Origin: JBAZYZ01 sp041659085
GTDB lineage: Bacteria; Patescibacteriota; Minisyncoccia; Phycocordibacterales; VMEP01
Reading direction: 5' to 3'
DNA: 64,000 nucleotides
Assembly (NCBI GenBank): GCA_041659085.1
Contig: JBAZYZ010000001.1
Span: forward strand, 1-64,000
The position numbers and the translations under genes are program-made. Shown piece by piece: positions 8,907 to 18,722 of the stretch. The stretch's first letter is position 1. The number at the start of each line of letters is the position of its first letter. The notes under the pieces were generated by a model that made no database searches, was not told where the DNA came from, and worked only from the letters and a program-made list of their open reading frames with translations.

Positions 8907-8936
8907 AAAAAGCCCCGCCAGGAACGGGGCTTTTTT
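8907..8936 (+). terminator. Rho-independent terminator
   Basis: AAAAAGCCCCG / CGGGGCTTTTTT around a 7-nt loop, 16 nt after the stop of the 8399 gene. Confidence 0.9.
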
Positions 8937-9006
8937 ATTTGAGTTTGTTGTAATCAGATTTAAAGGTCTTGTTTTACTAGAAATCGCTGGCCAAAAAACT
9001 AATTTT

Positions 9007-9513
9007 ATGGAGGGAATACAAGAACGCAATAATCAGGGTGTTTGGAATTTTATTTTCGCGCTATTATATCTGGCGGTTTTTGGCTTGGGGTTGTGGTGGC
9101 TTACGCGGGTAAACGGCAAACTGCCGACCTCAATCAATCTTTTTGATTTCACACTTATTGTTCTGGCGACTTTCCGTCTGACCCGTCTTTTTGTTTATGA
9201 CAAGATTACAAAATTTGTCCGCGACTGGTTTCTGGATGGGCGGGAGCTAACAACAAGCGCCGGCGATGTCTTGTTTTTGAGAGAAAAGCCCTTGGACGGT
9301 CCGCGTCGGACAATGGCTGATTTGCTCTCATGTCCGTGGTGCGCGGGTGCCTGGTTCGCGCCGCTTGTAGCTTTCTTTTATTTCCTGACCCCGTCGGCTT
9401 GGTTTGTAATTTTAGTCCTGGCAATCGCTGGCGCTGCTTCATTTATCCAGGTTCTTTCCAATATGCTCGGCTGGAGGGCGGAGTATCTGAAGCGGGAGGT
9501 AAACAAAGAATAG
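9007..9513 (+). CDS. DUF1360-family membrane protein
   Basis: 168 residues. Two N-terminal hydrophobic helices frame TLIVLATFRLTRLFVYDKIT, followed by LSCPWCAGAWFAPLVAFFYF and a third helix with IQVLSNMLGW. The 'LATFRLTRL' plus 'SCPWCxG(A/V)W' signature fits DUF1360 (relatives of the Bacillus YjcA protein); the molecular function is unknown. The start ATG at 9007 gives a natural N-terminus. The stop at 9511-9513 lies immediately before the rplJ-operon promoter, which begins 2 nt later. Confidence 0.8.
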   Translation: MEGIQERNNQGVWNFIFALLYLAVFGLGLWWLTRVNGKLPTSINLFDFTLIVLATFRLTRLFVYDKITKFVRDWFLDGRELTTSAGDVLFLREKPLDGPRRTMADLLSCPWCAGAWFAPLVAFFYFLTPSAWFVILVLAIAGAASFIQVLSNMLGWRAEYLKREVNKE

Positions 9514-9515
9514 AT

Positions 9516-9544
9516 TTGACAGTAAGCCGGTGTTTTAGTATCTT
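9516..9544 (+). promoter_or_regulatory. Promoter of the rplJ-rplL operon
   Basis: Perfect TTGACA (9516-9521), 17-bp spacer, TATCTT (9539-9544). Predicted start near 9551, giving a leader of about 255 nt that holds the structured elements described next. A second possible -10 (TATAAT, 9698-9703) without a good -35 lies further down. Confidence 0.8.
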
Positions 9545-9566
9545 TGTATTTACAAGCTCGTAGAAA

Positions 9567-9673
9567 GCAGGCGGTCCGCAAGACCTTAATCAAAGCCTGC
9601 CTAGGGTCGATACTCAACCCCGGCATTAAGCCGGGTGCTTGTACGACTCCATCCGGAGTCGTTTCAAATTTTT
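9567..9673 (+). ncRNA. Ribosomal protein L10-type leader with attenuator hairpin
   Basis: GCAGGC (9567-9572) pairs with GCCTGC (9595-9600), enclosing a hairpin GGTC-CGCAA-GACC and the unpaired TTAATCAAA, a layout like the L10/L12-binding leader found upstream of rplJ in many bacteria. It is followed by CCCGGC/GCCGGG (9619-9635) and a stem ACGACTCC/GGAGTCGT (9643-9662) leading into TTTCAAATTTTT, a candidate attenuator. In the family, excess L10 binds and represses its own operon. Identification rests on position and on the motif as remembered, not on a covariance search. Confidence 0.6.
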
Positions 9674-9709
9674 GGTAAATTAACGAGTGTAAACGAGTAT
9701 AATTTAGCA

Positions 9710-9766
9710 ACCCTGTTAAATAATTTTGTTACCGCAAAATTAGACCAAGGGTCTATTTAACAGGGT
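9710..9766 (+). promoter_or_regulatory. Three-way-junction RNA structure before rplJ
   Basis: A perfect 13-bp outer stem (ACCCTGTTAAATA / TATTTAACAGGGT) encloses two hairpins, ATTTTG-ttaccg-CAAAAT (9723-9740) and TAGACC-aag-GGTCTA (9741-9755; its last two bases compete with the outer stem). It ends 39 nt before the rplJ ATG. It may be a second regulatory element or an RNase processing site; function is inferred from position only. Confidence 0.5.
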
Positions 9767-9805
9767 GATGATTTTAATAGTCGTTTCACTCCTTAAAAAT
9801 CAATC

Positions 9806-10306
9806 ATGGCCATTACAAAACAAAAGAAAGTAGAAATCGTGGACAAGTTCAGGAAAGCCGTTTCAGGTGCTGTCTCTTTGGTGTTTGTTAATTTCCACGG
9901 CCTTACCGTGGTTGATTCAACGAAACTTAGGAAGGTTCTTAAGTCCAAATCAATCGGCTATACGGTCGGCAAAAAAACACTCATCAAGAGAGCTTTGGAT
10001 GAAACCAAAACTGAAGGCGAACTGCCGGAGCTTGGCGGAGAAGTAGCCCTAGTTTACGGGAATGACCCTATAGAACCCGCGCGCGAAATATATTCTTTCT
10101 TGAGGGAGCACAAAGACAAGATGAAAATCTTGGGTGGTGTTTTTGAAGGAAAGTATATGAACGCCGTTGCGATGACAGAAATCGCAACCATACCGTCCAG
10201 GGAAGTTCTTTACGGCAAGTTGGTTTACATGTTCGCAAGCCCGGTTCGCGGTTTGGCAATAGCTTTAAGTGAAATAGCCAAGTCAAAAGAGGGTAACGCC
10301 GCATAG
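9806..10306 (+). CDS. rplJ: 50S ribosomal protein L10 (uL10)
   Basis: 166 residues beginning MAITKQKKVEIVDKFRKAVS, the usual L10 start. The RNA-binding N-terminal domain contains LVFVNFHGLTVVDSTKLRK and 'YTVGKKTLIKRALD', and the C-terminal helix that holds L7/L12 dimers ends near LAIALSEIAKSKEGNAA. L10 is the base of the ribosomal stalk. It is followed after 41 nt by rplL, the standard operon order, and preceded by a long structured leader that suggests autoregulation. Confidence 0.96.
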   Translation: MAITKQKKVEIVDKFRKAVSGAVSLVFVNFHGLTVVDSTKLRKVLKSKSIGYTVGKKTLIKRALDETKTEGELPELGGEVALVYGNDPIEPAREIYSFLREHKDKMKILGGVFEGKYMNAVAMTEIATIPSREVLYGKLVYMFASPVRGLAIALSEIAKSKEGNAA

Positions 10307-10347
10307 GCAAAAAAGGAGACAATATTTAACAAATAATAATTAAAATT

Positions 10348-10737
10348 ATGTCAGAAGAAACAAAAGTTGAAGTTCCTGCAAAGTTCAAGAAACTTGTTGA
10401 GGAAATTGAAACTATGTCGGTTCTTGATTTGCACGAGTTGGTTAAAGTTCTTGAAAATAAGTTTGGCGTGTCGGCGGTTGCCTCAGCCGCTCCGGCAGCA
10501 GGCGCAGGCGAAGCGGTAGAAGAGAAAGACTCCTTTACTGTGGAGCTTACGGCCCCGGGCGAGCAGAAGATTGCCGTTATGAAGGTAGTCAAGGAAGCCC
10601 TAGGTCTTGGCCTCAAGGAAGCCAAAGATTTGGTGGATGGCGTTCCCTCGGTCCTTAAGGAAGGATTGAAGAAGGCCGAAGCAGAGGAGCTCAAGAAAAA
10701 GATTGAGGATGCCGGCGGCAAGGTTACCCTTAAGTAA
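10348..10737 (+). CDS. rplL: 50S ribosomal protein L7/L12 (bL12)
   Basis: 129 residues. The N-terminal dimerisation helices ([20 protein letters not shown]) are joined by an Ala-rich hinge ([18 protein letters not shown]) to the globular C-terminal domain, which carries the factor-binding signature [20 protein letters not shown] and ends GGKVTLK. It recruits translation GTPases to the stalk. Expression as the distal gene of the rplJ operon ends at a 19-bp terminator (10746-10790). Confidence 0.97.
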   Translation: MSEETKVEVPAKFKKLVEEIETMSVLDLHELVKVLENKFGVSAVASAAPAAGAGEAVEEKDSFTVELTAPGEQKIAVMKVVKEALGLGLKEAKDLVDGVPSVLKEGLKKAEAEELKKKIEDAGGKVTLK

Positions 10738-10745
10738 CCCGCGAT

Positions 10746-10790
10746 AACCCAAACAAAAAACCGCGTTTATGGCGGTTTTTTGTTTGGGTT
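10746..10790. terminator. Strong terminator after rplL
   Basis: A 19-bp stem: AACCCAAACAAAAAACCGC pairs with the sequence ending TTTTTTGTTTGGGTT, loop GTTTATG. Both strands end in T runs, so it can act bidirectionally. Confidence 0.92.
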
Positions 10791-10860
10791 ATTCTTTTGT
10801 GATATATTTTGTTCAGTCGTTTTTTTTGAATTTGTTTTGTTCTTATGTGGGAGAAAAAAA

Positions 10861-11058
10861 TTGAAAAAAAGATGTCCTTGCGCAACATTCAAGCCGGTTA
10901 AGGTTACGGTTTCGGGCAAAGACGGAGTTTTTACATACAACAAGTGCAGTCTTTGCGGAGACGTGTGGGGTAAGCGCCCGCTTGTGAGCGATGAAGGCAG
11001 GGTGACGCTCCCTGCCGGTTATACGAGATATTTACAGAGCCACTCTTCCGGCGGGTAG
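10861..11058 (+). CDS. Small Cys-rich (zinc-ribbon-like) protein, TTG start
   Basis: 65 residues. Two Cys pairs, CPC near the N-terminus and CSLCG about 27 residues later (YNKCSLCGDVWG), form a likely zinc-binding ribbon. The frame is open upstream into the rplL terminator, but no ATG fits; TTG 10861 lies 8 nt after GGGAG (10850-10854) and gives the natural KKRCPC start. It has its own terminator at 11081-11117. Function unknown. Confidence 0.55.
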   Translation: MKKRCPCATFKPVKVTVSGKDGVFTYNKCSLCGDVWGKRPLVSDEGRVTLPAGYTRYLQSHSSGG

Positions 11059-11080
11059 ATTTTGGGCATTTTAGACCAAC

Positions 11081-11119
11081 AAAACGGCGCGATTTTGTTC
11101 AAAAATCGCACCGTTTTTT
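11081..11119 (+). terminator. Rho-independent terminator
   Basis: AAAACGGcGCGATTTT pairs with AAAATCGCaCCGTTTT (one C/A mismatch) followed by TT. It closes the small Cys-rich gene. The bases 11120-11240 show no gene. Confidence 0.85.
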
Positions 11120-11240
11120 ATTAGCGCCGCGGGGTCGATGGGGTAAGTATCCTTTCGCGCCATAGAATCAAGGGGAGAATATAAAATCACGTCATTAAAG
11201 CGGCTATTTGGAAAAACCTTTATATTTCCCCCGTTGCGTA

Positions 11241-11246
11241 TATAAT
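11241..11246 (+). promoter_or_regulatory. -10 box, leaderless start of the 11254 gene
   Basis: TATAAT ends 7 nt before the ATG at 11254, so transcription is predicted to begin at the start codon. No convincing -35 hexamer is seen at the right spacing. Confidence 0.5.
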
Positions 11247-11253
11247 AAAAGGC

Positions 11254-11886
11254 ATGGAAATCCTGGGTAAATTATTCGGCAGCGAGGCGCGTGTGCGTAT
11301 GCTCCGGCTCTTCTTTTTGAATCCCGATACCATTTTTGACGCGGGGGATATTGCGCAAAAAACAAAAACAAAACCGGCTGTTGTCCGCCGCGAGATTTCA
11401 GTCATCCAGTCAGTCGGTATTATCAGGCGCTGCTCCTTTCCAAAAGAAATTAACAGGGTCGGTAAAATCACAAAATCCAATAAGGGCAAGAAGAAAATAA
11501 CGGCGGGCTGGTGTCTCGATAAGACATTTAGTCACGGCGACCATTTAAGGAATCTGCTTGTAAGCGCAAGCTTTTTTAAAAAGAACGATATTCTCAGCAA
11601 ATTTAAGAATGCCGGCAGGATAAAACTTCTGGTTATTTCCGGAATCTTTATCAAAGATGAAAACAGTCGAATTGACATTTTTATAGTCGGAGACGGGCTG
11701 AAGAAGGGGGCGATTGACAGCATACTACGTTCTTTTGAGGCGGAGGCGGGCAAGGAACTGCGTTATTCGGTTTTGGATACCAAGGAGTTTAAATACCGTC
11801 TGGATATGTACGACAAATTTGTCCGTGATATTTTGGATTACCCGCACGAGACTATAATTGACCGCTTGGGTACCGGGATTTTCTAG
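11254..11886 (+). CDS. Winged-helix regulator with C-terminal nucleotidyltransferase-like domain
   Basis: 210 residues. Residues 1-60 form an ArsR/MarR-like winged helix (MEILGKLFGSEARVRMLRLF ... DAGDIAQKTKTKPAVVRREI). The C-terminal part (about 120-200) contains IKLLVISGIFIKDENSRIDI and 'FIVGDGLKKGAIDSI', which resembles a minimal nucleotidyltransferase fold, though the GS-x10-DxD motif is not clearly complete (RIDIFIVGD is the best candidate). This two-domain layout is recurrent in Patescibacteria. Target genes are unknown. The gene stands alone. Confidence 0.7.
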   Translation: MEILGKLFGSEARVRMLRLFFLNPDTIFDAGDIAQKTKTKPAVVRREISVIQSVGIIRRCSFPKEINRVGKITKSNKGKKKITAGWCLDKTFSHGDHLRNLLVSASFFKKNDILSKFKNAGRIKLLVISGIFIKDENSRIDIFIVGDGLKKGAIDSILRSFEAEAGKELRYSVLDTKEFKYRLDMYDKFVRDILDYPHETIIDRLGTGIF

Positions 11887-11912
11887 GGTTAAAAAACCCT
11901 TCTCCAGCCGTG

Positions 11913-11943
11913 CCCCGACAGTAAGTAATACTTACTGTCGGGG
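11913..11943. repeat. Perfect 15-bp palindrome
   Basis: CCCCGACAGTAAGTA - A - TACTTACTGTCGGGG. As RNA only an imperfect tight loop would form, so a DNA-level role (protein binding or recombination site) is possible; no T run follows. Confidence 0.6.
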
Positions 11944-12024
11944 TAGAGTGAATTTGGTCTGCCTGTGAATACACGTAGACAGGCGATTTTTACGCTTTAG
12001 CGCGCTGCCAAAATCTGTTACGGG
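11941..12024. repeat. Dispersed inverted-repeat element, copy 1
   Basis: Left arm GGGTAGAGTGAATTTGG (11941-11957), right arm TGCCAAAATCTGTTACGGG (12006-12024). It shares the core (C)CCxGTAGTxxATTTTGGCA with the copy at 28819-28886. Confidence 0.5.
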
Positions 12025-12282
12025 ATATCCACATGTTTCCTTTCAAAAACGCTTGCAAATGTTAAAATATAAGTAACTTTAAGGGTCGAACTTAAAGTTG
12101 TTACGCGTAGGAACTTTGGCGCTATTTGCCATTTTGGAAGGCGCGCGGTGTAAAATTCACCTAGCTTTTGCCGGACAAAAACAAAAAAGCCCCAAGACTC
12201 TTTATTAGGTAATAATAGTGTTAGCTATCCGTTTTTATTCGTTGTCTATAGCATTTGAATTTAAACGGTGGTTGTATAATTT

Positions 12283-12975
12283 ATGTCTTTATTGGAAGTT
12301 TCGAGCAATGCGCTCGGTGGAGCGTTCTATAATCTTTGGGATGGAGTTATCAGTTCTGCCGTCAGCATAATTGTGGCAGTTATTATTTTTGTTTTGGGCT
12401 GGGTCGTCGCATCCCTTGTTGAGAAGCTGATTGAGCAGCTTTTCAAGGCCATTATGGTCGATAAGGCTCTAAAAAGCGCCGGTGTTGAGGAAGCCCTCTC
12501 AAAGGGCGGAGTCAATTTGAATTCAGGAGCTTTCTTTGGAGGACTTGTTAAGTGGTTCCTCATCGTCGTGGTTTTGATGGCCTCGCTCCAGGTAGTCGGA
12601 TTGACTCAGGTCAACGACTTCCTACGCGCGGTTGTAGGATATTTGCCGAACGTTATTGTAGCGGCGTTTATCTTGCTTGTTGCGGCAGTTGTTTCAAACG
12701 TTGTCGCACACATCGTCACGTCATCGTCCAAATCGGCCGGGGTTTCATCAGCCGGTTTCTTGGGCGGCATATCAAGGTGGGCTATCTGGGTCTTTGCTTT
12801 CATGGCCGCGCTTGCGCAGCTTGGCATTGCCGGACAGCTTATGTTTATCCTCCTTCAGGGTATCGTAGCGATGCTTGCCATTGCCGGCGGTCTCGCTTTT
12901 GGTCTGGGAGGAAAAGAAGCGGCAGCCCGTTATATAGAAAAATTGCGCGAGGAGATTTCCAACAAAAGAGGCTAA
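12283..12975 (+). CDS. MscS-related membrane protein (conserved TM-helix family)
   Basis: 230 residues with about five hydrophobic helices: AVSIIVAVIIFVLGWVVASL, then 'FFGGLVKWFLIVVVLMASLQ', VIVAAFILLVAAVVSNVVAH, and a final glycine-rich helix ending AGGLAFGLGGKEAAARYIEK. The 'FGLGGKEAA' ending and repeated small-residue helices match the small mechanosensitive-channel-like 'conserved TM helix' proteins (PF05552 type), lacking the full MscS beta domain. A role in osmotic release is an inference. The ATG lies 2 nt after a TATAAT sequence, too close to be its promoter. A strong terminator follows. Confidence 0.75.
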   Translation: MSLLEVSSNALGGAFYNLWDGVISSAVSIIVAVIIFVLGWVVASLVEKLIEQLFKAIMVDKALKSAGVEEALSKGGVNLNSGAFFGGLVKWFLIVVVLMASLQVVGLTQVNDFLRAVVGYLPNVIVAAFILLVAAVVSNVVAHIVTSSSKSAGVSSAGFLGGISRWAIWVFAFMAALAQLGIAGQLMFILLQGIVAMLAIAGGLAFGLGGKEAAARYIEKLREEISNKRG

Positions 12976-13000
12976 CAGTTCGACTGAGTTGGATATGTTT

Positions 13001-13040
13001 TAATAAGAAAAACGCCCCGATTGGGGCGTTTTTCTTATTA
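13001..13040. terminator. Rho-independent terminator
   Basis: An 18-bp stem (TAATAAGAAAAACGCCCC / GGGGCGTTTTTCTTATTA) with loop GATT, 25 nt after the MscS-like gene. Confidence 0.92.
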
Positions 13041-13107
13041 AAAAGAGGCAAGGTGACCCCTCTGTTTCTTGGTATTTTACGGTCTGGGGACATAAAACGC
13101 TCTCTGT

Positions 13108-13138
13108 TTGACCCTGTGGCAGATTTTGGCGATGCGCC
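13108..13138. repeat. Dispersed inverted-repeat element, partial copy
   Basis: TTGACCCTGTGGCAGATTTT followed by GGCGATGCGCC; nearly identical to the left arm at 28815-28845 (TTGACCCTGTAGTAGATTTT then GGCACTGCGCC). No right arm is found nearby. Confidence 0.5.
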
Positions 13139-13245
13139 ATGATGGTGTTGTTGATTTAGCGGTATTTATCTGTGAGTTTTACTACCTTGTTTTTGGACAT
13201 ATTTCCGAGTGTTTTAAAGCCTTTCCGCCAAAGTTTACCGCGGGG

Positions 13246-13273
13246 TTGACATCGCTTTTCTTTCATATATACT
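13246..13273 (+). promoter_or_regulatory. Promoter of the 23S-5S rRNA operon
   Basis: TTGACA (13246-13251), 16-bp spacer, TATACT (13268-13273). It matches the 16S promoter (TTGACT-16-TATACT at 26657-26684) in spacing and -10 box. Confidence 0.8.
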
Positions 13274-13352
13274 GTTCAAATCTAAGTATGTTTATTAACG
13301 AAAAACTAACCAACCGGCGTTTCAAATAAAGCCTTTTGTTAGGTTTTGTCTG

Positions 13353-13375
13353 AAACCGCCACAAGGCGGTTTTTT
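13353..13375 (+). terminator. Terminator between 23S promoter and 23S gene
   Basis: AAACCGCC-ACAA-GGCGGTTT followed by T's, about 72 nt after the expected transcription start and 220 nt before mature 23S. An upstream AAAACTAAC/GTTAGgTTTT pairing (13304-13347) may precede it. It could attenuate the rRNA operon, need antitermination, or define a small RNA. Confidence 0.6.
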
Positions 13376-13590
13376 AGTTGTAAACGTCTTAGCGTGTTCG
13401 TTGAAAATCGAATCCTGTTACCCGGTATATCCCAATTGTTATCTGGGGTCTGATTACCGGAGTAAACAGAATGTGAGACCTCGTTTCCCTGATTGTAGGG
13501 GAAATGAGATGGCGTGACTGAAGGAAGCGGTTCCGGATGTCGCGCAGCTTGCCCGAATTAATTTATTTAAGGCGGGTGAGTGCAATGGTT
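13376..13590 (+). other. 23S rRNA leader
   Basis: No gene. It contains a strong hairpin TTTCCCTGATTGTAGGGGAAA (13488-13508 region) and ends in CTACATTTCCTAA, which pairs with TTAGGAAATGTG at 17245-17256 to form the processing stem of the 23S precursor. Confidence 0.55.
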
Positions 13591-17256
<3,666 letters not shown>

Positions 17257-17356
17257 CGAACCATTGCAAAAATACAATTAAAAAGAGTCGCGGAAAAAAT
17301 TCCGCGCCTCGCACAAGCGCGTGACGCGCGTTTATGCGAGGCGCGAAAGTGTTTTG

Positions 17357-17432
17357 GGGTCTGTAGCTCAGTTGGGAGAGCGCTACGATGGCATCGTAGA
17401 GGTCACCGGTTCGATCCCGGTCGGGTCCACCA
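17357..17432 (+). tRNA. tRNA-Ala (anticodon GGC)
   Basis: Cloverleaf of 76 nt with encoded CCA. Acceptor GGGTCTG/CGGGTCC, D arm GCTC/GAGC, anticodon stem CTACG/CGTAG with loop ATGGCAT (anticodon GGC), T arm ACCGG/CCGGT. It is the first tRNA after 23S. Confidence 0.93.
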
Positions 17433-17476
17433 AAACATTTTTCGCCTCAAAGTTCGTCCCCGGCGAAAGTCGGCGA

Positions 17477-17549
17477 GTGGCCATAGCTCAGCCTGGCAGA
17501 GCATCGGGCTCATACCCCAATGTCCTTGGTTCAAATCCAAGTGGCTACT
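17477..17549 (+). tRNA. tRNA-Met (anticodon CAT), initiator-like features
   Basis: 73 nt, CCA not encoded. Acceptor GTGGCCA/TGGCTAC, D arm GCTC/GAGC, anticodon loop CTCATAC, T arm CTTGG/CCAAG. The anticodon stem has GGG:CCC at 29-31:39-41 and the D loop AGCCTGG typical of initiator tRNA, but position 1-72 is a G-C pair and 11-24 is C-G, as in elongators; the discriminator is T. Initiator versus elongator (or lysidine-type Ile) cannot be settled here. Confidence 0.8.
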
Positions 17550-17571
17550 CGGTTTAGATTTTTAAAAAAGT

Positions 17572-17645
17572 CGGGGTGTAGCTCAGCCCGGTAGAGCGTC
17601 TCCTCGGGGAGGAGAATGTCGGGGGTTCGAATCCCTTCACCGCGA
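17572..17645 (+). tRNA. tRNA-Pro (anticodon GGG)
   Basis: 74 nt, CCA not encoded (CCC follows). Acceptor CGGGGTG/CACCGCG has a G3-G70 mismatch. Anticodon stem TCTCC/GGAGA with loop TCGGGGA reads GGG with G37, as expected for Pro, but position 33 is C rather than the near-universal U. T arm GGGGG/CCCTT contains two G-U pairs. Confidence 0.8.
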
Positions 17646-17738
17646 CCCGCCCGAACGGATTCATCCGGTAGGGCCACAGTTCTTTGTTTTATTTTTTTAA
17701 CTCATTTTCGCGCAACTTAGCGCGTGATTGAGTGTCTT

Positions 17739-17847
17739 GTTCTGGTGATTTAATACAAGGGTCACACCTCTTCCCATTCCGAACAGAGTCGTTAAGCCTT
17801 GCTATCGCGATGATACTCCTTGCGGGGAAAGTAGCTATCGCCAGAAC
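17739..17847 (+). rRNA. rrf: 5S ribosomal RNA
   Basis: 109 nt. Terminal stem GTTCTGGTG / CGCCAGAAC; the conserved CCCATTCCGAACAGAG (loop B/C region) and GTTAAGCC follow the usual order. The stem extends outward (GAGTGTCTT / AAGATACTC) as the precursor helix. A perfect terminator follows at 17861. Confidence 0.92.
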
Positions 17848-17860
17848 AAGATACTCAAAA

Positions 17861-17890
17861 GTAAAAAACGCCCAAGAGGGCGTTTTTTAC
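17861..17890 (+). terminator. Terminator of the 23S-tRNA-5S operon
   Basis: GTAAAAAACGCCC-AAGA-GGGCGTTTTTTAC, a 13-bp perfect stem immediately after the 5S precursor helix. Confidence 0.93.
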
Positions 17891-17926
17891 TTGCCTACAA
17901 AGGTCAAAAGCTATAAGCTGGAAGTT

Positions 17927-18700
17927 ATGGATTGGTCCACGAAGAGAAAACTTACATACCTTTCAATTTTATTGCTCGTCATTTTGGTGGTCGCCGCTTA
18001 TTTTCTGTACCCATTGTTTATAGAAAATCCGACCTGCTCCGACGGGAAACAAAATGGCGATGAAGTCGGAGTAGACTGCGGCGGTATATGCAACAATTTT
18101 TGCGCTTCCCAGGTCCGCCCCCTTAGTATTATTTGGCAGCGTTCGTTTGAGGTTGCGCCCGGCATTTATGACGTTCTCGGATACGTGGAAAATCAAAACG
18201 CTGACGCCGGGGTGTCATCCCTTCTTTACAGGTTCAAACTCTACGATGATAAAAATGTTCTTATTGCCGAGCGCGATGGAAAAACTTTCATTGGACCTAA
18301 TCAGTCCGGGGCAATATTTAGCGGCGGCATAAATACGGGAGAGAGGATTCCTAAGCTCGTTTATTTGGAATTTGAAGATTATCAATGGACAAAGATAGAC
18401 CCGCGTTTTTTGAAAATAAATTTTTCAGTTAAAAATCAGCAACTACTCAATGCTTCAACCAGCCCGCGATTGGCTGTTTCCGTGGGAAACGAATCTCTTA
18501 CTGATTTAAGAAATGTTGAGGCAGCCGCGATTTTGCGCGACCAGGATGACAATGCCATCGCGGTAAGCAATACGGTTATAGAAAGTCTGCCCAAACAAAG
18601 TTCCAAGGATATTTTTTTCACCTGGCTGACTCCGCTCGAATTGCCTGTCGCAAGGATTGAGATAATTCCGCGTGTTAACCCCTTTACGGTTTCTTATTAG
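17927..18700 (+). CDS. Membrane-anchored hypothetical protein with Cys-rich DG..NG motif
   Basis: 257 residues. A basic N-terminus (MDWSTKRK) and one transmembrane helix (LTYLSILLLVILVVAAYFLY) precede the motif CSDGKQNGDEVGVDCGGICN, a four-Cys segment seen in surface proteins of several bacteria. The rest is beta-rich (FKLYDDKNVLIAERDGKTFI; 'LTDLRNVEAAAILRDQDDN') and resembles two FxLyD/fibronectin-like domains. It is probably exposed outside the cell. ATG 17927 is chosen because the earlier open frame lies in 5S rRNA and its terminator. rodA starts 22 nt downstream. Confidence 0.7.
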   Translation: MDWSTKRKLTYLSILLLVILVVAAYFLYPLFIENPTCSDGKQNGDEVGVDCGGICNNFCASQVRPLSIIWQRSFEVAPGIYDVLGYVENQNADAGVSSLLYRFKLYDDKNVLIAERDGKTFIGPNQSGAIFSGGINTGERIPKLVYLEFEDYQWTKIDPRFLKINFSVKNQQLLNASTSPRLAVSVGNESLTDLRNVEAAAILRDQDDNAIAVSNTVIESLPKQSSKDIFFTWLTPLELPVARIEIIPRVNPFTVSY

Positions 18701-18710
18701 ATATTTTTGG

Positions 18711-18716
18711 TATATT
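18711..18716 (+). promoter_or_regulatory. -10 box, leaderless start of rodA
   Basis: TATATT ends 6 nt before the ATG at 18723. A convincing -35 is not seen. Confidence 0.45.
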
Positions 18717-18722
18717 GAGGAC

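Larger units (their letters stand above)
11887..12282. other. 396-bp gene-free region with palindromes and a repeat copy
   Basis: No open frame with coding character. It holds a weak AGGGTT/AACCCT hairpin after the upstream stop, a perfect 31-nt palindrome at 11913-11943, and a copy of the dispersed inverted-repeat family (arms 11941-11957 and 12006-12024). A GCCTGT/ACAGGC hairpin leading into GATTTTT (about 11960-11986) lies between those arms and may terminate transcription. Confidence 0.6.

Noticed and set aside
10780..10860. Upstream extension of the small Cys-rich gene
   Set aside because: The extension lies in the rplL terminator; TTG 10861 with a spaced GGGAG is preferred.
12275..12280. 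TATAAT 2 nt before the MscS-like gene as a leaderless promoter
   Set aside because: Too close: transcription would start inside the gene, unlike the 6-7 nt offset at the other genes.
13108..13329. 73-codon frame overlapping the 23S promoter
   Set aside because: It covers a repeat copy and the rRNA promoter and has no coding character.
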